The translations under genes were made by a program, and so were the position numbers. From Streptomyces sp. ADI95-17 (lineage in GTDB: Bacteria; Actinomycetota; Actinomycetes; Streptomycetales; Streptomycetaceae), in contig NZ_ML123051.1 of the NCBI RefSeq assembly GCF_003846175.1, positions 62,001 through 126,000 on the forward strand: a DNA stretch of 64,000 nucleotides. The letters are read 5' to 3'. The notes beneath the pieces are model-generated. The model saw only the letters and a list, made by a program, of their open reading frames with translations. It had not been told where the DNA came from and did not search any database. Of the stretch, positions 16,475 through 26,164 are shown in pieces (the first letter of the stretch is position 1; every line of letters starts with the position of its first letter).

Positions 16475-18520
16475 TCAGGCCGCGACGGAGATTTTGGGCG
16501 TCTCGGCCGCCGGGGCGGGTGCCTCCGTGTTCTGGCCCAAGCTCTTGAGCAGGACGACCAGGGTGGTCGCAACCGTCGTACCGGCGGCGATGGCCAGCAG
16601 GTAGAGGAACGGATTCCCGATGAGCGGCACCACGAAGATGCCACCGTGCGGGGCACGCAGGGTGCAGTCGAAGGCCATCGACAGCGCACCGGTCACCGCG
16701 CCGCCCGCCATCACCGACGGGATCACCCGGAGGGGATCGGCCGCCGCGAACGGGATCGCGCCCTCGCTGATGAAGGATGCGCCCAGGACCCAGGCCGCCC
16801 GGCCGTTCTCCCGCTCGGTCCTGCTGAACAGCCTGCCTCGTACGGTGGTTGCGAGCGCCATGGCCAGCGGCGGCACCATGCCGGCCGCCATCACCGCGGC
16901 CATCACCTTGAGGCTGCCGGGCGTCGGGTCGGCGAGACCGCCGACCGCGAAGGCGTACGCCACCTTGTTGAGCGGGCCGCCCATGTCGAAACACATCATC
17001 AGGCCGAGCACGATGCCGAGAATGATCGCGTTGGAGCCCGAAAGCCCGTTGAGGCCGTCGGTCAGGGCGCGTTGGAGGGACGCGATCGGCTTGCCGACGA
17101 CGATGAACATGAGGAAGCCGACGACCGCCGAGGCGATCAGGGGAATCACCAGCACAGGCATGATGCCCCGCAGCGTGGGATGGACCTTCACACGTTGGAT
17201 CGCCATCACCACCGCACCGGCCAGCAGACCCGCCACCAGGCCGCCGAGGAAGCCCGCGTTGATGGTGAGCGCGATGGCTCCGCCCACGAAGCCGGGTACG
17301 AGCGCGGGCCGGTCCGCCATGCCGTACGCGATGTACCCGGCCAGCACCGGTACCAGGAAGGCGAACGCGGCGGTGCCGATCTGATTCAGCAGAGCGGCCC
17401 AGCTCGCGGCCTCGCCCCAGACGAAGTGGTCCGCGACGGACTTCGCGCCGGCTATCTCGTAGCCGCCGATGGCGAACGACAGCGCGATGAGCAGCCCGCC
17501 GGCCGCTACGAACGGCACCATGTAACTCACGCCGGACATCAGGTACGTCCGCAGCCGGACCCCGAAGTGCGCGTGGTCACCACCGGCCGTGGCTCCACCG
17601 TCCTGACGAGCGGCGGCGCCGGTCGCCAGGGTGGTGGTCTCGCCGCGTTCCGCCTTCTGCCTGGCTTCGGCGATCAGCTCGGCAGGGCGGTTGATCCCCG
17701 CCTTGACCCCGGTGTCGACGATCGGCTTGCCGTCGAACCGCGACTTCTCGCGCACCTCGACGTCATGTGCCCAGATGACCGCGTCGGCGGCGGCGATCAG
17801 CGCCGGATCGAGCCGCTCGAACCCGGCCGAGCCCTGCGTCTCGACATCGAGCACCACGCCCCCGGCGCGGGCCGCGGCTGCCAGTGACTCGGCGGCCATG
17901 TAGGTGTGTGCGATCCCGGTCGGACATGATGTGACGGCCACGATCCGGAGGGGTCCGGTGGCTGGGGCGACACTGCCGGGGACAGGACCGTCCACCGGTG
18001 TGCCGTCACCCGCGGCCGAGGCCTGCGGTGCGGACGCCTCGGGTGTCGGGGCCTTTGGAGCCGAGCCGGCCGGCTCGGCCTCCTCGCCACGGATCAGGGC
18101 CGCGGCCGCACCGGGGTCGCGCTCCGCGCGCAGTGCTTCCGTGAATTCCGGGTCCATCAGCCGTCGTGCCAGGGCGGACAGAATGGTGAGGTGATCGTCG
18201 TCGGCCCCGGCCGGCGCGGCTATCAGAAAGACCAGATCGGCGGGGCCGTCCGCCGCACCGAAATCGATTCCCGGGCCGCTGCGGCCGAACGCGAGCGTGG
18301 GCGCGGTGACATGCTCGCTGCGGCAGTGCGGGATGCCGATGCCGCCGTCCAGACCGGTCGGCATCTGTGCCTCACGGGCCGCGACATCGGCGAGGAAGCC
18401 GTCGAGGTCGGTCACCCGGCCCTCGGCGACCATGCGCTCGGCGAGCGACCGGGCGGCGTCCTGCTTCGTCTCGGCGGACAGATCGAGATCGACCAGTGCC
18501 GCGGTGATCAGTTCACTCAT
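16475..18520 (-). CDS. fruA: PTS fructose permease, EIIABC fusion
   Basis: 681 residues. EIIA domain about 1-145 with the phosphorylated His65 in GIGIPHCRSEH; an Ala/Pro-rich linker; EIIB about 190-290 with the active Cys in VTSCPTGIAHTYMAA; EIIC about 325-665 with multiple membrane helices beginning TYLMSGVSYMVPFVAAGG. It imports fructose and phosphorylates it to fructose 1-phosphate, the substrate of the adjacent kinase. It belongs to the fruR-fruK-fruA unit. The 142-base gap before it is GC-rich low-complexity DNA with no gene. Confidence 0.96.
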   Translation of the reverse strand: MSELITAALVDLDLSAETKQDAARSLAERMVAEGRVTDLDGFLADVAAREAQMPTGLDGGIGIPHCRSEHVTAPTLAFGRSGPGIDFGAADGPADLVFLIAAPAGADDDHLTILSALARRLMDPEFTEALRAERDPGAAAALIRGEEAEPAGSAPKAPTPEASAPQASAAGDGTPVDGPVPGSVAPATGPLRIVAVTSCPTGIAHTYMAAESLAAAARAGGVVLDVETQGSAGFERLDPALIAAADAVIWAHDVEVREKSRFDGKPIVDTGVKAGINRPAELIAEARQKAERGETTTLATGAAARQDGGATAGGDHAHFGVRLRTYLMSGVSYMVPFVAAGGLLIALSFAIGGYEIAGAKSVADHFVWGEAASWAALLNQIGTAAFAFLVPVLAGYIAYGMADRPALVPGFVGGAIALTINAGFLGGLVAGLLAGAVVMAIQRVKVHPTLRGIMPVLVIPLIASAVVGFLMFIVVGKPIASLQRALTDGLNGLSGSNAIILGIVLGLMMCFDMGGPLNKVAYAFAVGGLADPTPGSLKVMAAVMAAGMVPPLAMALATTVRGRLFSRTERENGRAAWVLGASFISEGAIPFAAADPLRVIPSVMAGGAVTGALSMAFDCTLRAPHGGIFVVPLIGNPFLYLLAIAAGTTVATTLVVLLKSLGQNTEAPAPAAETPKISVAA

Positions 18521-18662
18521 CGCGGGGCTCCTTGCTCGTGGACCGTCCGGTGGGCGGCTCGGGGGACATTCGGTGCCGCGGGTGCGGGTGCAGGCGCGGG
18601 CGCTGATGCGGATGAGGACGCGGATGCGCGGCCGTCAGGACGTCGGCTCCGATACGCGGCGG

Positions 18663-19610
18663 TCATGACGTCGGCTCCGTCAGGGGCCGGTCCAGAGGGA
18701 TTTCGGTGGTCGTGGTGACCGCCGACAGATCGAGATCGGCGGGCGTCGGCATGACGCTGCCCGGTAGTTGCACGGCCGCCGCGCCGTGGGCGACCGCCAC
18801 GGCGAACGCGCCCTGCCCGCTTCCGCCGGCGGCGAGGAAGCCGGCGAGCGAGGCGTCGCCCGCTCCGACGTTGCTGCGGACCACATCCACCCGCGCGCTC
18901 CCGAAGTACGCCCCCGTGCCGTCGACCAGCAACTGCCCGTCGGCCCCGAGGCTGGCCAGCACGGACCTGGCGCCTCGCTCGCGGAGCTCCTCCGCCGCTT
19001 TCACGGCATCGCCCACCGTGGCCAACGGGCGACCCACGGCTCCGGCGAGCTCCTCCGCGTTCGGCTTGATCACATCGGGGTGCTCCGGCAGCGCAGCGGT
19101 CAGGGCGGCGCCGGAGGTGTCGAGGGCGATCAGGGCCCCGGCACGGTGGCTCCGGGCGACCAGTTCGGCGTACCACTGCGGGGGCAGTCCGCGCGGCAGG
19201 CTGCCGCAGCAGGCGATCCAGTCGGTGGCCGCCGACCGGCTCTGCACGGCATCCAGCAGGGCTTCGGCCTCGGCCTCGGTGATCTCCGGGCCCACCGCGT
19301 TGACCTTGGTGAGCGTGCCGTCGGGCTCGACAAGGGTGACATTGATCCGGGTGCTGCCGGCGATCGGCACACCGGCCGCCTCGATGCCGTGGTCGCCCAG
19401 CAGCCGGGCGAGCAGCGCGCCCTCGGGGCCGCCGATCGGTGCGACAGCGATCGTAGGATGGCCGGCCGCCGCGACCGCACGCGAGACGTTGATGCCCTTG
19501 CCACCGGGGTCCACCCGGTCGTCCGTGGCCCGCAGCACGGAGCCGCGGGTCAGCCGGGGCAGCTCGTACGTGCGGTCGAGGCTCGGGTTGGGGGTGACGG
19601 TGAGGATCAT
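18663..19610 (-). CDS. fruK: 1-phosphofructokinase
   Basis: 315-residue PfkB-family sugar kinase. The substrate-binding GGKGINVSRA lies near residue 38, and the catalytic signature NVGAGDASLAGF near residue 250 includes the base Asp. It phosphorylates fructose 1-phosphate to fructose 1,6-bisphosphate. Its start overlaps the regulator's stop by four bases, so the two are translationally coupled. The C terminus ends with a Pro/Thr-rich tail. Confidence 0.95.
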   Translation of the reverse strand: MILTVTPNPSLDRTYELPRLTRGSVLRATDDRVDPGGKGINVSRAVAAAGHPTIAVAPIGGPEGALLARLLGDHGIEAAGVPIAGSTRINVTLVEPDGTLTKVNAVGPEITEAEAEALLDAVQSRSAATDWIACCGSLPRGLPPQWYAELVARSHRAGALIALDTSGAALTAALPEHPDVIKPNAEELAGAVGRPLATVGDAVKAAEELRERGARSVLASLGADGQLLVDGTGAYFGSARVDVVRSNVGAGDASLAGFLAAGGSGQGAFAVAVAHGAAAVQLPGSVMPTPADLDLSAVTTTTEIPLDRPLTEPTS

Positions 19611-20368
19611 GCGCGTACTACTTCCGTGCCCTGGCCCTCGATGGCGAGGGCGTCGTCGGAGCCGAGGCCGGTGTCGGTGATGAGCAGGTCGACCTGGGCG
19701 AGATCGCCGAACCGGGCGAAGTGCTCCTGGCCGAACTTGGCGGAGTCGGCCAGGAGCACGACCCGCCGGGCGGCGGAGATCATGGCCCGCTTGACGGCGG
19801 CCTCGGCCAGGTCCGGTGTGGTGAGACCGCCCTTCGGCGAGAAGCCGTTGGTGGCGAGGAAGACGACATCGGCGTTGATCTCACGGTAGGCGTTCAACGC
19901 CCAGGCATCGACCGCGGCGCGGGTTCGGGGTCGGACCCGGCCGCCGACGAGATGCAGTGCGATGCCCGGGTGGTCGGCGAGTCGGGCGGCCACCGGAAGC
20001 GCATGGGTGACCACGGTGAGGTGGGCGTCGAGCGGAATGACCGCGGCCAGCCGGGCGGCCGTACTGCCCGCGTCGATGATCACGCTGCCGTCGGTGGGGA
20101 GCTCACCGATCGCGGCCGTCGCGATGCGTTCCTTCTCGTCGATGGCGACGGCGTCGCGCTCGGCGAGATCGGGCTCGAAGTCGAGCCGCCCGGCCGGGAT
20201 CGCACCGCCATGGACACGGCGCAGCAGTCCGGCCCGGTCGAGGCTCTTCAGGTCACGCCGCACGGTCTCGGCCGTGACCTGGAATTCCTCTGCCAGGGAC
20301 AGCACATCGACCCGGCCGCTCTCGCGGGCGAGACGGAGGATCGCTTGCTGCCGCTCCGGTGCATACAT
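19607..20368 (-). CDS. fruR: DeoR-family repressor of the fructose operon
   Basis: 253 residues. The DeoR HTH occupies about residues 1-57 (LAEEFQVTAETVRRDLKSLD), and the effector domain is the ribose-5-phosphate-isomerase-like fold with DAGSTAARLA and VFLATNGFSPKGGLTTPD. DeoR fructose repressors sense sugar phosphates such as fructose 1-phosphate. First gene of the fruRKA unit, so it probably represses its own operon. The symbol follows the conserved locus order. Confidence 0.9.
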   Translation of the reverse strand: MYAPERQQAILRLARESGRVDVLSLAEEFQVTAETVRRDLKSLDRAGLLRRVHGGAIPAGRLDFEPDLAERDAVAIDEKERIATAAIGELPTDGSVIIDAGSTAARLAAVIPLDAHLTVVTHALPVAARLADHPGIALHLVGGRVRPRTRAAVDAWALNAYREINADVVFLATNGFSPKGGLTTPDLAEAAVKRAMISAARRVVLLADSAKFGQEHFARFGDLAQVDLLITDTGLGSDDALAIEGQGTEVVRA

Positions 20369-20413
20369 GTTGGTTTGAATCCGTTCCGTGCCCGAGTGTG
20401 TGGTTTCGCCGTC

Positions 20414-20442
20414 AGGTTACGCCCGCGGATCGGGGATGTAAA
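20414..20442 (-). promoter_or_regulatory. Probable fruRKA promoter
   Basis: On the minus strand TTTACA (20442-20437) and TAACCT (20419-20414) are separated by exactly 17 bases and lie about 50 bases before the fruR start. The AT-rich AATCTGTTTACATC block is unusual for the neighbourhood and may also hold the repressor site. Confidence 0.55.
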
Positions 20443-20646
20443 CAGATTCGGGCATTCGCAGGCCTGAACGGACACGTAACGCCGGGGCCGGGCCGTCCCT
20501 GCCGGCAGCGCCGGAGCGGGGGGCGGGGGTGCAGAACCGGGCGGATGGCGGCGCTGGTGCAGGTGCAGGTCCAGGAGTGACATGTGACGGCTCCCCTGCC
20601 CCGGACCCGGATCGCCATGTCAGTCGTCCTTTGTAGGGTGCGGCGC

Positions 20647-21123
20647 ATGAGTGATGTGTATGAGCTGGCGGTATCGGTCGATCTGCGGGACGAGCTCTCC
20701 GAGACGGAGTCGGCCGAGCTGCGCTGGCACCTGGGAATCGGGCCGCAGCCGGAGCGCCTGTCCGTCGTGACCGAGTTCCCGATCGTGGTGGAGGACGAGG
20801 CGGGCGAGCCGGTGATCGAGAACGAGCCTCGCCCACTGCTGGCCGGCAGTGGTGCGGCCCGGCGGATCGGTGGTGTGCTCGGCTCGGCGCTGGCCGGGCG
20901 CGCGGACCTGCCGTGGAAGGGATGGTCGCTGACCTCCCGGCAGGAGATCCACCCCGATGATTTCGACAGGGTCGGCGAACTGCTCTGCTGGCTGGCGGAG
21001 CGCGTCCACGACACCCACCGGCACGGGGACGATGTCGTTTCGATCGGCCACTTGAGGTTCCATGAATCCTTGACGCCGGAAGTGATCGAGGTGGCGAACG
21101 GGCGGATCACGTGGCCGGCCTAG
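20647..21123 (+). CDS. Conserved hypothetical protein
   Basis: 158 residues, start ATG 20647 (MSDVYELAVSVDLRDELSE). Acidic, with alternating strands in the first half (LSVVTEFPIVVEDEAGEP) and helices in the second (FDRVGELLCWLAERVHDTHR). No signal peptide or catalytic motif is visible. It resembles a cytoplasmic family common in streptomycetes that I cannot name. Preceded by GC-rich intergenic DNA (20469-20646). Confidence 0.75.
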   Translation: MSDVYELAVSVDLRDELSETESAELRWHLGIGPQPERLSVVTEFPIVVEDEAGEPVIENEPRPLLAGSGAARRIGGVLGSALAGRADLPWKGWSLTSRQEIHPDDFDRVGELLCWLAERVHDTHRHGDDVVSIGHLRFHESLTPEVIEVANGRITWPA

Positions 21124-21261
21124 CGGGTTCCCCTGCCGGCGTCCCGCCTGGACCGGGGGCGCTGCTCGCGAGCGACGGCAAGTCGTCGGTCGTACGTCCA
21201 CCGCTCGCCGACGGTGCAAACGGGTAGCCACCCGTTGCCGGTCTTGCGTAGCTTCGGCCGC

Positions 21262-21999
21262 ATGGCCGACGAGAGCTTCGCACATCCCCGGCTGGCCGCG
21301 ATCTACGACGTGCTCGAATCCGATCGGAGTGATCTCGACCCCTATGTCCGCCTGGCCGAGGAGCTGGGAGCACGCCAGGTCCTGGACATCGGCTGTGGGA
21401 CAGGAGTGTTCGCCCTTCTGCTGGCCGATCGTGGGATCGAGGTGGTGGGCGTGGATCCGGCCACGGCGTCCGTCGATGTGGCCCGGGGCAAACCGGGCAG
21501 CGAACGGGTGCGCTGGATCTACGGTGATGCGGGGGCACTGCCGCCTCTGCAGGTGGACCTCGTGACCATGACGGCGAACGTGGCCCAGGCCATCGTCGAC
21601 CCGCAGGTGTGGCGGATGACTCTTCGGGCGGCGTACGAAGCACTGCGACCCGGCGGAATCCTTGCGTTCGAGACACGGGATCCGGCCCGGCGCGCCTGGG
21701 AGGAGTGGAAGCGTGAGGCCTCGTACCGCGTGACGGAGATCCCGGGAGCCGGCGGGGTCGTGAGCTGGGTCCAACTGCTCGAAGTGCGTGGGCCGTTGGT
21801 GACCTTCCGCGGGACCATCGAGTTCACCGCGGATGGACAGGTGCTGACAGTGGATTCGACGTTGCGTTTCCGCGAGCGGCGGGAGGTCGAGGCGGAGCTG
21901 GTCGCTCAGGGGTTCGTGGTGGACGACGTCCGCGACGCTCCTGACCGCCCCGGCCGCGAGTTCGTCTTCCTTGCCAGGCGCCCCCTGGCCAATTGCTGA
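21262..21999 (+). CDS. Class I SAM-dependent methyltransferase
   Basis: 245 residues. Motif I VLDIGCGTGVFALLLADRG is followed by the acidic end of strand 2 (VVGVDPAT), then GDAGALPPL and the post-motif LRPGGILAFETRDP. The substrate is not deducible; the fold resembles small-molecule methyltransferases of the ubiquinone/menaquinone type. Start ATG 21262. Transcribed alone. Confidence 0.9.
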   Translation: MADESFAHPRLAAIYDVLESDRSDLDPYVRLAEELGARQVLDIGCGTGVFALLLADRGIEVVGVDPATASVDVARGKPGSERVRWIYGDAGALPPLQVDLVTMTANVAQAIVDPQVWRMTLRAAYEALRPGGILAFETRDPARRAWEEWKREASYRVTEIPGAGGVVSWVQLLEVRGPLVTFRGTIEFTADGQVLTVDSTLRFRERREVEAELVAQGFVVDDVRDAPDRPGREFVFLARRPLANC

Positions 22000-22180
22000 C
22001 CCTCCGCGCCCGTACTGTGCCCCGGGCCTTGCGAGCTCCCGGGCGGACCGCACGGACGGGCGGTGTGATCTGCGCTGCTCAAAGCCCGCAGCAGTGCTCA
22101 ATTCGGTTACGGCGGTTGCCGGACCCCGGGGCGCGGATGATAGGCAGGGCGCCTGATCGATACGGGGAGGGCGACGCCCG

Positions 22181-23209
22181 ATGAGGACGATGCGCCGGAT
22201 CGCGCTGTACGTGGCGCTGCCACTGGTCCTGCTGCTCTCGGCCGGCTACAGCTGGTACCGGATGAGCGACACCGGCAAACGGTGGCGGTACGAGGACAGG
22301 CTCGCCACGTACTGCGAGGGTCTGATTCCGGCCGCCGAATCCGCCGCCCTGACCTCGTACTCCATCGACCCCGGACTGCCGGGGGACCGCACGGGCGGTG
22401 CGGACGACAACCGCTGGGACGAGTGCGGCGTGGCCGACACCCGGCTGCTGGTCGCCCTGATCCCGCACGACGCCGTCCGCAACCGCCGCATCTCCGGGGA
22501 GCCGCTCTCGATGCTGCGCGACGGGAGTTCCGACCATCTGCCCGTTGCCGTCGGCGGTGGCTGGCAGGGCCACACCGACTTCCGCGACACGGGCATCGTG
22601 CTCAACTGCACCAACCGGCCCGCCTCCCTCGTGGTGACCGTGAGTGCCGACGAGTCGCACGAGAACGCCGAGGAGACCCGGCGGATCGCCCGACTGGCCA
22701 CGGCCACCGCCGAGCGGGCCGCCGAACGGTGGTCGTGCGACGCCCCGCACGGCTCCCGGGTGCCGACCGTCCCCGTACGACCCGACAGCCCGGTGCCCGG
22801 GAACGCCACCGGTACCTGCGCGGGAGTACCCGTCCCCGGCGACGACTCCGTCGACTGGCACCGTGAGACCACCGCCCCCGGCACCGCGCTCCTGGAGACC
22901 TGCGCACTCGGCGAGACCAAGGCGCGGGACGAGGAACTCTACTGGTTCGGTGCCGCGTTCGGACCGTACGCGCAGCGCCTGCGGACCTCCGACGACGGCG
23001 ACTCCGGTGGCTACCGAGGCGACGCGGGCACCGACCGCCACAGCGCCTGGGCGAGCGCCGCATGCGGCAAGGGCCCGCGCGCCCTCTTCACCGTCAACGA
23101 CACGGAGTACGCGGCCCCGCCGCGCGGCTACCTCCGTACCGCCCTGCGTGCCTTTGCCGAACGGGCGGCGCAGCGCCATGGGTGCACCGACCTGAAGCTG
23201 CCCTCCTGA
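22181..23209 (+). CDS. Membrane-anchored hypothetical protein
   Basis: 342 residues. One N-terminal membrane segment (IALYVALPLVLLLSAGYSW, about residues 7-25) after a positively charged start, then a soluble extracytoplasmic region with several cysteines (YCEGL, DECGV, LNCTN, WSCDAP, GTCAG, ETCAL, AACGKG, HGCTD), which suggests disulfides. The two halves may be repeats of one domain, each ending in an AERAA...C helix. No known family recognised. Start ATG 22181. Confidence 0.8.
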   Translation: MRTMRRIALYVALPLVLLLSAGYSWYRMSDTGKRWRYEDRLATYCEGLIPAAESAALTSYSIDPGLPGDRTGGADDNRWDECGVADTRLLVALIPHDAVRNRRISGEPLSMLRDGSSDHLPVAVGGGWQGHTDFRDTGIVLNCTNRPASLVVTVSADESHENAEETRRIARLATATAERAAERWSCDAPHGSRVPTVPVRPDSPVPGNATGTCAGVPVPGDDSVDWHRETTAPGTALLETCALGETKARDEELYWFGAAFGPYAQRLRTSDDGDSGGYRGDAGTDRHSAWASAACGKGPRALFTVNDTEYAAPPRGYLRTALRAFAERAAQRHGCTDLKLPS

Positions 23210-23489
23210 CAGTAGGGACTGACGGCCGGCGGTTCGCATTCCCGGCGAGCTCTGGACGCGCGCCGGGCGCCCCGTGCCCGGACGTCCCATGCCAGGGAGG
23301 CCTGCCCAGCGTGACCGAATTTGGCCGTAGCATGTCAAGAATCATGGCGACGTGCCTTGTTGCTTCAAGGTCGTCGTGCCTCAATGAGGAAGGCAATCCA
23401 GGCTGACGGTTCGTCAGAGAATTGCTGCATTCCGGCGCGGCTCCCCGATTCGACGCGTCGGCAGTCCCCCCACATGAAGGGCAATCACC

Positions 23490-23948
23490 ATGAGGCATGG
23501 CATACGGCGACTCGCCTTCTGTTCCGCTCTCGCCGCAGGCACGCTCGCACTGGCACCCACGGCCGACGCGGTCACCCCCACCACCGCGACCATTTCCTTC
23601 GACTGTGGATCCTACGGTTCGGGCAGCGCGACCCTCACCGCCTCCCAGAGCGGCACGACCGCGACCATCGATGTCTCGACATCTGCCATCACGGCACCGA
23701 TCAGCGTCGGGGCCAACTCGGTCAAGTCGACGCTCACACTCACCAACAACGGCTCGGGAGCCGTCACGTTCACCGGTAACTCCAACCCCGCCATACCCGC
23801 CGGAAGCCCTGTTTCGACGGGGCCGCTCAAGGGGACTGTGGCCTCGGGCGACAGCCTGGTGGCCACGTCCCTCAAGGTCGTGGTCTTCGGCATCACGGCG
23901 ACCTGCAACGCGACATCCACGCAGTCGCCCGGACCGTTCGTGTTCTGA
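23490..23948 (+). CDS. Small secreted protein, function unknown
   Basis: 152 residues with a clear Sec signal peptide (MRHGIRRLAFCSALAAGTLA, cleavage near PTADA). The mature part is Thr/Ser/Gly-rich predicted beta sandwich (ATISFDCGSYGSGSATLTAS), with one Cys near each end able to form a disulfide. AAGGG lies eleven bases before ATG 23490. No catalytic residues. Possibly a cell-surface or adhesion-type domain. Confidence 0.8.
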   Translation: MRHGIRRLAFCSALAAGTLALAPTADAVTPTTATISFDCGSYGSGSATLTASQSGTTATIDVSTSAITAPISVGANSVKSTLTLTNNGSGAVTFTGNSNPAIPAGSPVSTGPLKGTVASGDSLVATSLKVVVFGITATCNATSTQSPGPFVF

Positions 23949-24301
23949 GCCGGCCTCCGCGCGCCGAGCGAAGCATCGGCTGCGACCGAGGCCGAGGTCG
24001 CGGTCGAGGTCTGGGCCGCGTCCGAGGTACGGTCGGCCCGTGTCCCCGCCTGCGGGCGGGTGGCACGGGCCATCCGCCGGTCGCCGCCCGGCTCTGCGGC
24101 CCATAGGAGTGGAACGCCGTGTGTCCCTCGCGACGCTTTCGGCAACCCGAACCGATCCGGGCCGAGCGGAGCCGAGACAATTGAACCCGGTCTCACCGGC
24201 AGCGGTGTGCGTCGGCTGCGAAGCGGATCCCGCCCAGGAAGTGAGCGACACCAGCCCCGCCCTGCCACGAGCATCCGGTCCTCGCAGCCTAGATTTCGCA
24301 G
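23949..24301. other. Intergenic region with a possible leaderless promoter for the MarC gene
   Basis: No gene is visible. A GA/GC-rich imprecise repeat of GAGGTCGCGGTCGAGGTC type lies around 23975-24010. TAGATT at 24290-24295 is placed so that transcription would begin about at the GTG start (24302), suggesting a leaderless mRNA. No -35 match is evident. Confidence 0.4.
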
Positions 24302-24931
24302 GTGAACGCGCTCACCTTCTCCGCCGCTCTGATCACCTTCGTCTCGGTCGTCGGGCCGCCCAAGGTTCTGATCTCCTTTGCCCACCTCGCCGAGCTCCAC
24401 CCGACTCGCCAACTGCGCACCATCGCCTTCATTTCCTGTGGCGCGGCGGTCTTCATCGGTCTGGTGGCCAGCCTGACCGCTCCTTTGCTCCTGGACCTCT
24501 TCCACATCAGTACACCCGCGCTCCTGCTCGCCGGCGGCATCATCTTCTTTCTCTACGCCGTCGGTCTCGTCCTGGGGATTCCGACCGGAATGGACGCGCC
24601 GGACCAGGACGCCCCCGATGTGACCAGCGGCCTGCGTGAGCTCCTCGTACCGTTCGTCGTCAGCCCGCTGGCCATGACAGCACTGCTCATCGAGGCCACA
24701 GCACGTTCGTCCTGGACCTGGCGCTCCACGGTGGCCGGTGCGTACGTGGCGGTGATTCTGCTCGACCTCGTCTGCATCCTGCTCCTGGAACGTGTACTGC
24801 GCGCCACGCATCACGCGACCATCGAACTGCTCGGCCGGCTTCTGGGGCTTCTGCTCGCCGCGGTCAGCATCGACCTGGTCCTCGACGGCCTGGCGGAACT
24901 CGGCGTCGGGCTGAGCGGGCGCGACCACTGA
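24302..24931 (+). CDS. MarC-family integral membrane protein
   Basis: 209 residues with about six hydrophobic helices. The first is NALTFSAALITFVSVVGPPK, containing the family's polar P-x-K turn, and later ones are AALVFIGL-like and LLLAGGIIFFLYAVGLVLG. Family members (MarC, YhcE-like) have no settled transport substrate despite the historical link to multiple antibiotic resistance. GTG 24302 follows a TAGATT box by six bases with no ribosome site, which fits leaderless translation. Confidence 0.85.
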   Translation: MNALTFSAALITFVSVVGPPKVLISFAHLAELHPTRQLRTIAFISCGAAVFIGLVASLTAPLLLDLFHISTPALLLAGGIIFFLYAVGLVLGIPTGMDAPDQDAPDVTSGLRELLVPFVVSPLAMTALLIEATARSSWTWRSTVAGAYVAVILLDLVCILLLERVLRATHHATIELLGRLLGLLLAAVSIDLVLDGLAELGVGLSGRDH

Positions 24932-25015
24932 GGGCCTCTCGGGCGCGCTGCCTCAGAGGAGGGCGGCCGGACCTGCCCTGAGTGAACTCCTGCCGAGCCC
25001 GCCCGGCCCGCCGAA

Positions 25016-26164
25016 TCAGGCCGCCGCCCGGGAGCGGGTGTCTCCGGCCTCCCCGTCGTCGGTGTCATGGTGGATCGGCGTCCCGGATCCGGTCAGCGGA
25101 GCACCTGTCCCGCCGCGCCGCGCCGCGACGATCTCCGCCGCGATCGACAGTGCGGTCTCCTCGGGGGTACGGGCACCGAGGTCGAGGCCGATCGGGGAAT
25201 GCAGACGGGCCAACTCCTGGTTCGTCACGCCGACTTCGCGCAGGCGGCGGTTGCGGTCCTCGTGGGTGCGGCGCGAGCCCATCGCGCCGACGAACGCGAC
25301 CGGCAGCCGCAGGGCCGCCTCCAGGAGGGGAATGTCGAACTTGGCGTCATGGGTGAGCACACACAGGACCGTTCGTGCATCGGTCGCGGTACGCCGGAGG
25401 TAGCGGTGCGGCCAGTCGACCACCAGGTCGTCGGCCTCCGGGAAGCGGAGGCGAGTGGCGAAGACCGGCCGGGCGTCGCACACGGTCACGTGATAGCCCA
25501 GGAACTTGCCCGCCCGGACCAACGCCGTCGCGAAGTCCACCGCACCGAACACGATCATCCGGGGCGGCGGCACCCTCGACTCCACGAACAGCGCCACACC
25601 GCCCGGACAGCGCGCCCCGTCCTCCGCGATCTCCACGGTGCCGGTGCGGCCGATGTCCAGCATCGCGCGGGCTTCCGCCACCGCAGTGCGGTCCAGTTCC
25701 GGCGGTCCGTCGAAGCTGCCCTCGTACGATCCGTCCGGGCGGACGAGCAGCGCCCGGCCGAGCAGTTCCACCGGGCCCCTGGCCACCCGGGCGAGCGCCG
25801 CAGCCTCTTTCCGGCCCGCGGCCGACACTCCCGCCCGGAACACCGGCGCGTCCGTGCGCACCGGCGTGACCAGGATGTCGATGACGCCGCCACAGGTGAG
25901 CCCCACCGCGAAGGCGTCCTCGTCGTCGTAGCCGAACCGTTCGCGTACCGGTCGCCCGTCCCGAAGCGCCCGGACGCACAGGTCGTACACCGCGCCCTCC
26001 ACGCATCCGCCGGAAACGGAGCCGATGACGGTGCCGTCACCGTCGACGGCCAGGGCAGCGCCCGGACCGCGCGGTGCGCTGCCGCCGACGGCCACGACGG
26101 TGGCGACGGCGAAGTCCCGGCCCTCCTCGAACCACCGGCTCAGCTCCTCGGCGATGTCAAGCAC
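25016..26164 (-). CDS. XdhC/CoxI-family molybdenum enzyme maturation factor (PaoD-like)
   Basis: 382 residues. The N-terminal CoxI region has VAVGGSAPRGPGAALAV and SVSGGCVEGAVYD, with the conserved GGC motif. The C-terminal Rossmann domain starts MIVFGAVDFATALVRAGKF. The family inserts sulfurated molybdenum cofactor into xanthine-dehydrogenase-type enzymes. GTG 26164 is preceded by GGAGGAG, and the gene overlaps the molybdenum subunit by eight bases, so it is the fourth gene of the operon and the dedicated chaperone. Confidence 0.9.
   Translation of the reverse strand: MLDIAEELSRWFEEGRDFAVATVVAVGGSAPRGPGAALAVDGDGTVIGSVSGGCVEGAVYDLCVRALRDGRPVRERFGYDDEDAFAVGLTCGGVIDILVTPVRTDAPVFRAGVSAAGRKEAAALARVARGPVELLGRALLVRPDGSYEGSFDGPPELDRTAVAEARAMLDIGRTGTVEIAEDGARCPGGVALFVESRVPPPRMIVFGAVDFATALVRAGKFLGYHVTVCDARPVFATRLRFPEADDLVVDWPHRYLRRTATDARTVLCVLTHDAKFDIPLLEAALRLPVAFVGAMGSRRTHEDRNRRLREVGVTNQELARLHSPIGLDLGARTPEETALSIAAEIVAARRGGTGAPLTGSGTPIHHDTDDGEAGDTRSRAAA

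Noticed and set aside
16382..17887. A 501-codon plus-strand frame opposite fruA
   Set aside because: Shadow of fruA: Arg/Gly/His-rich, no domain, no ribosome site.
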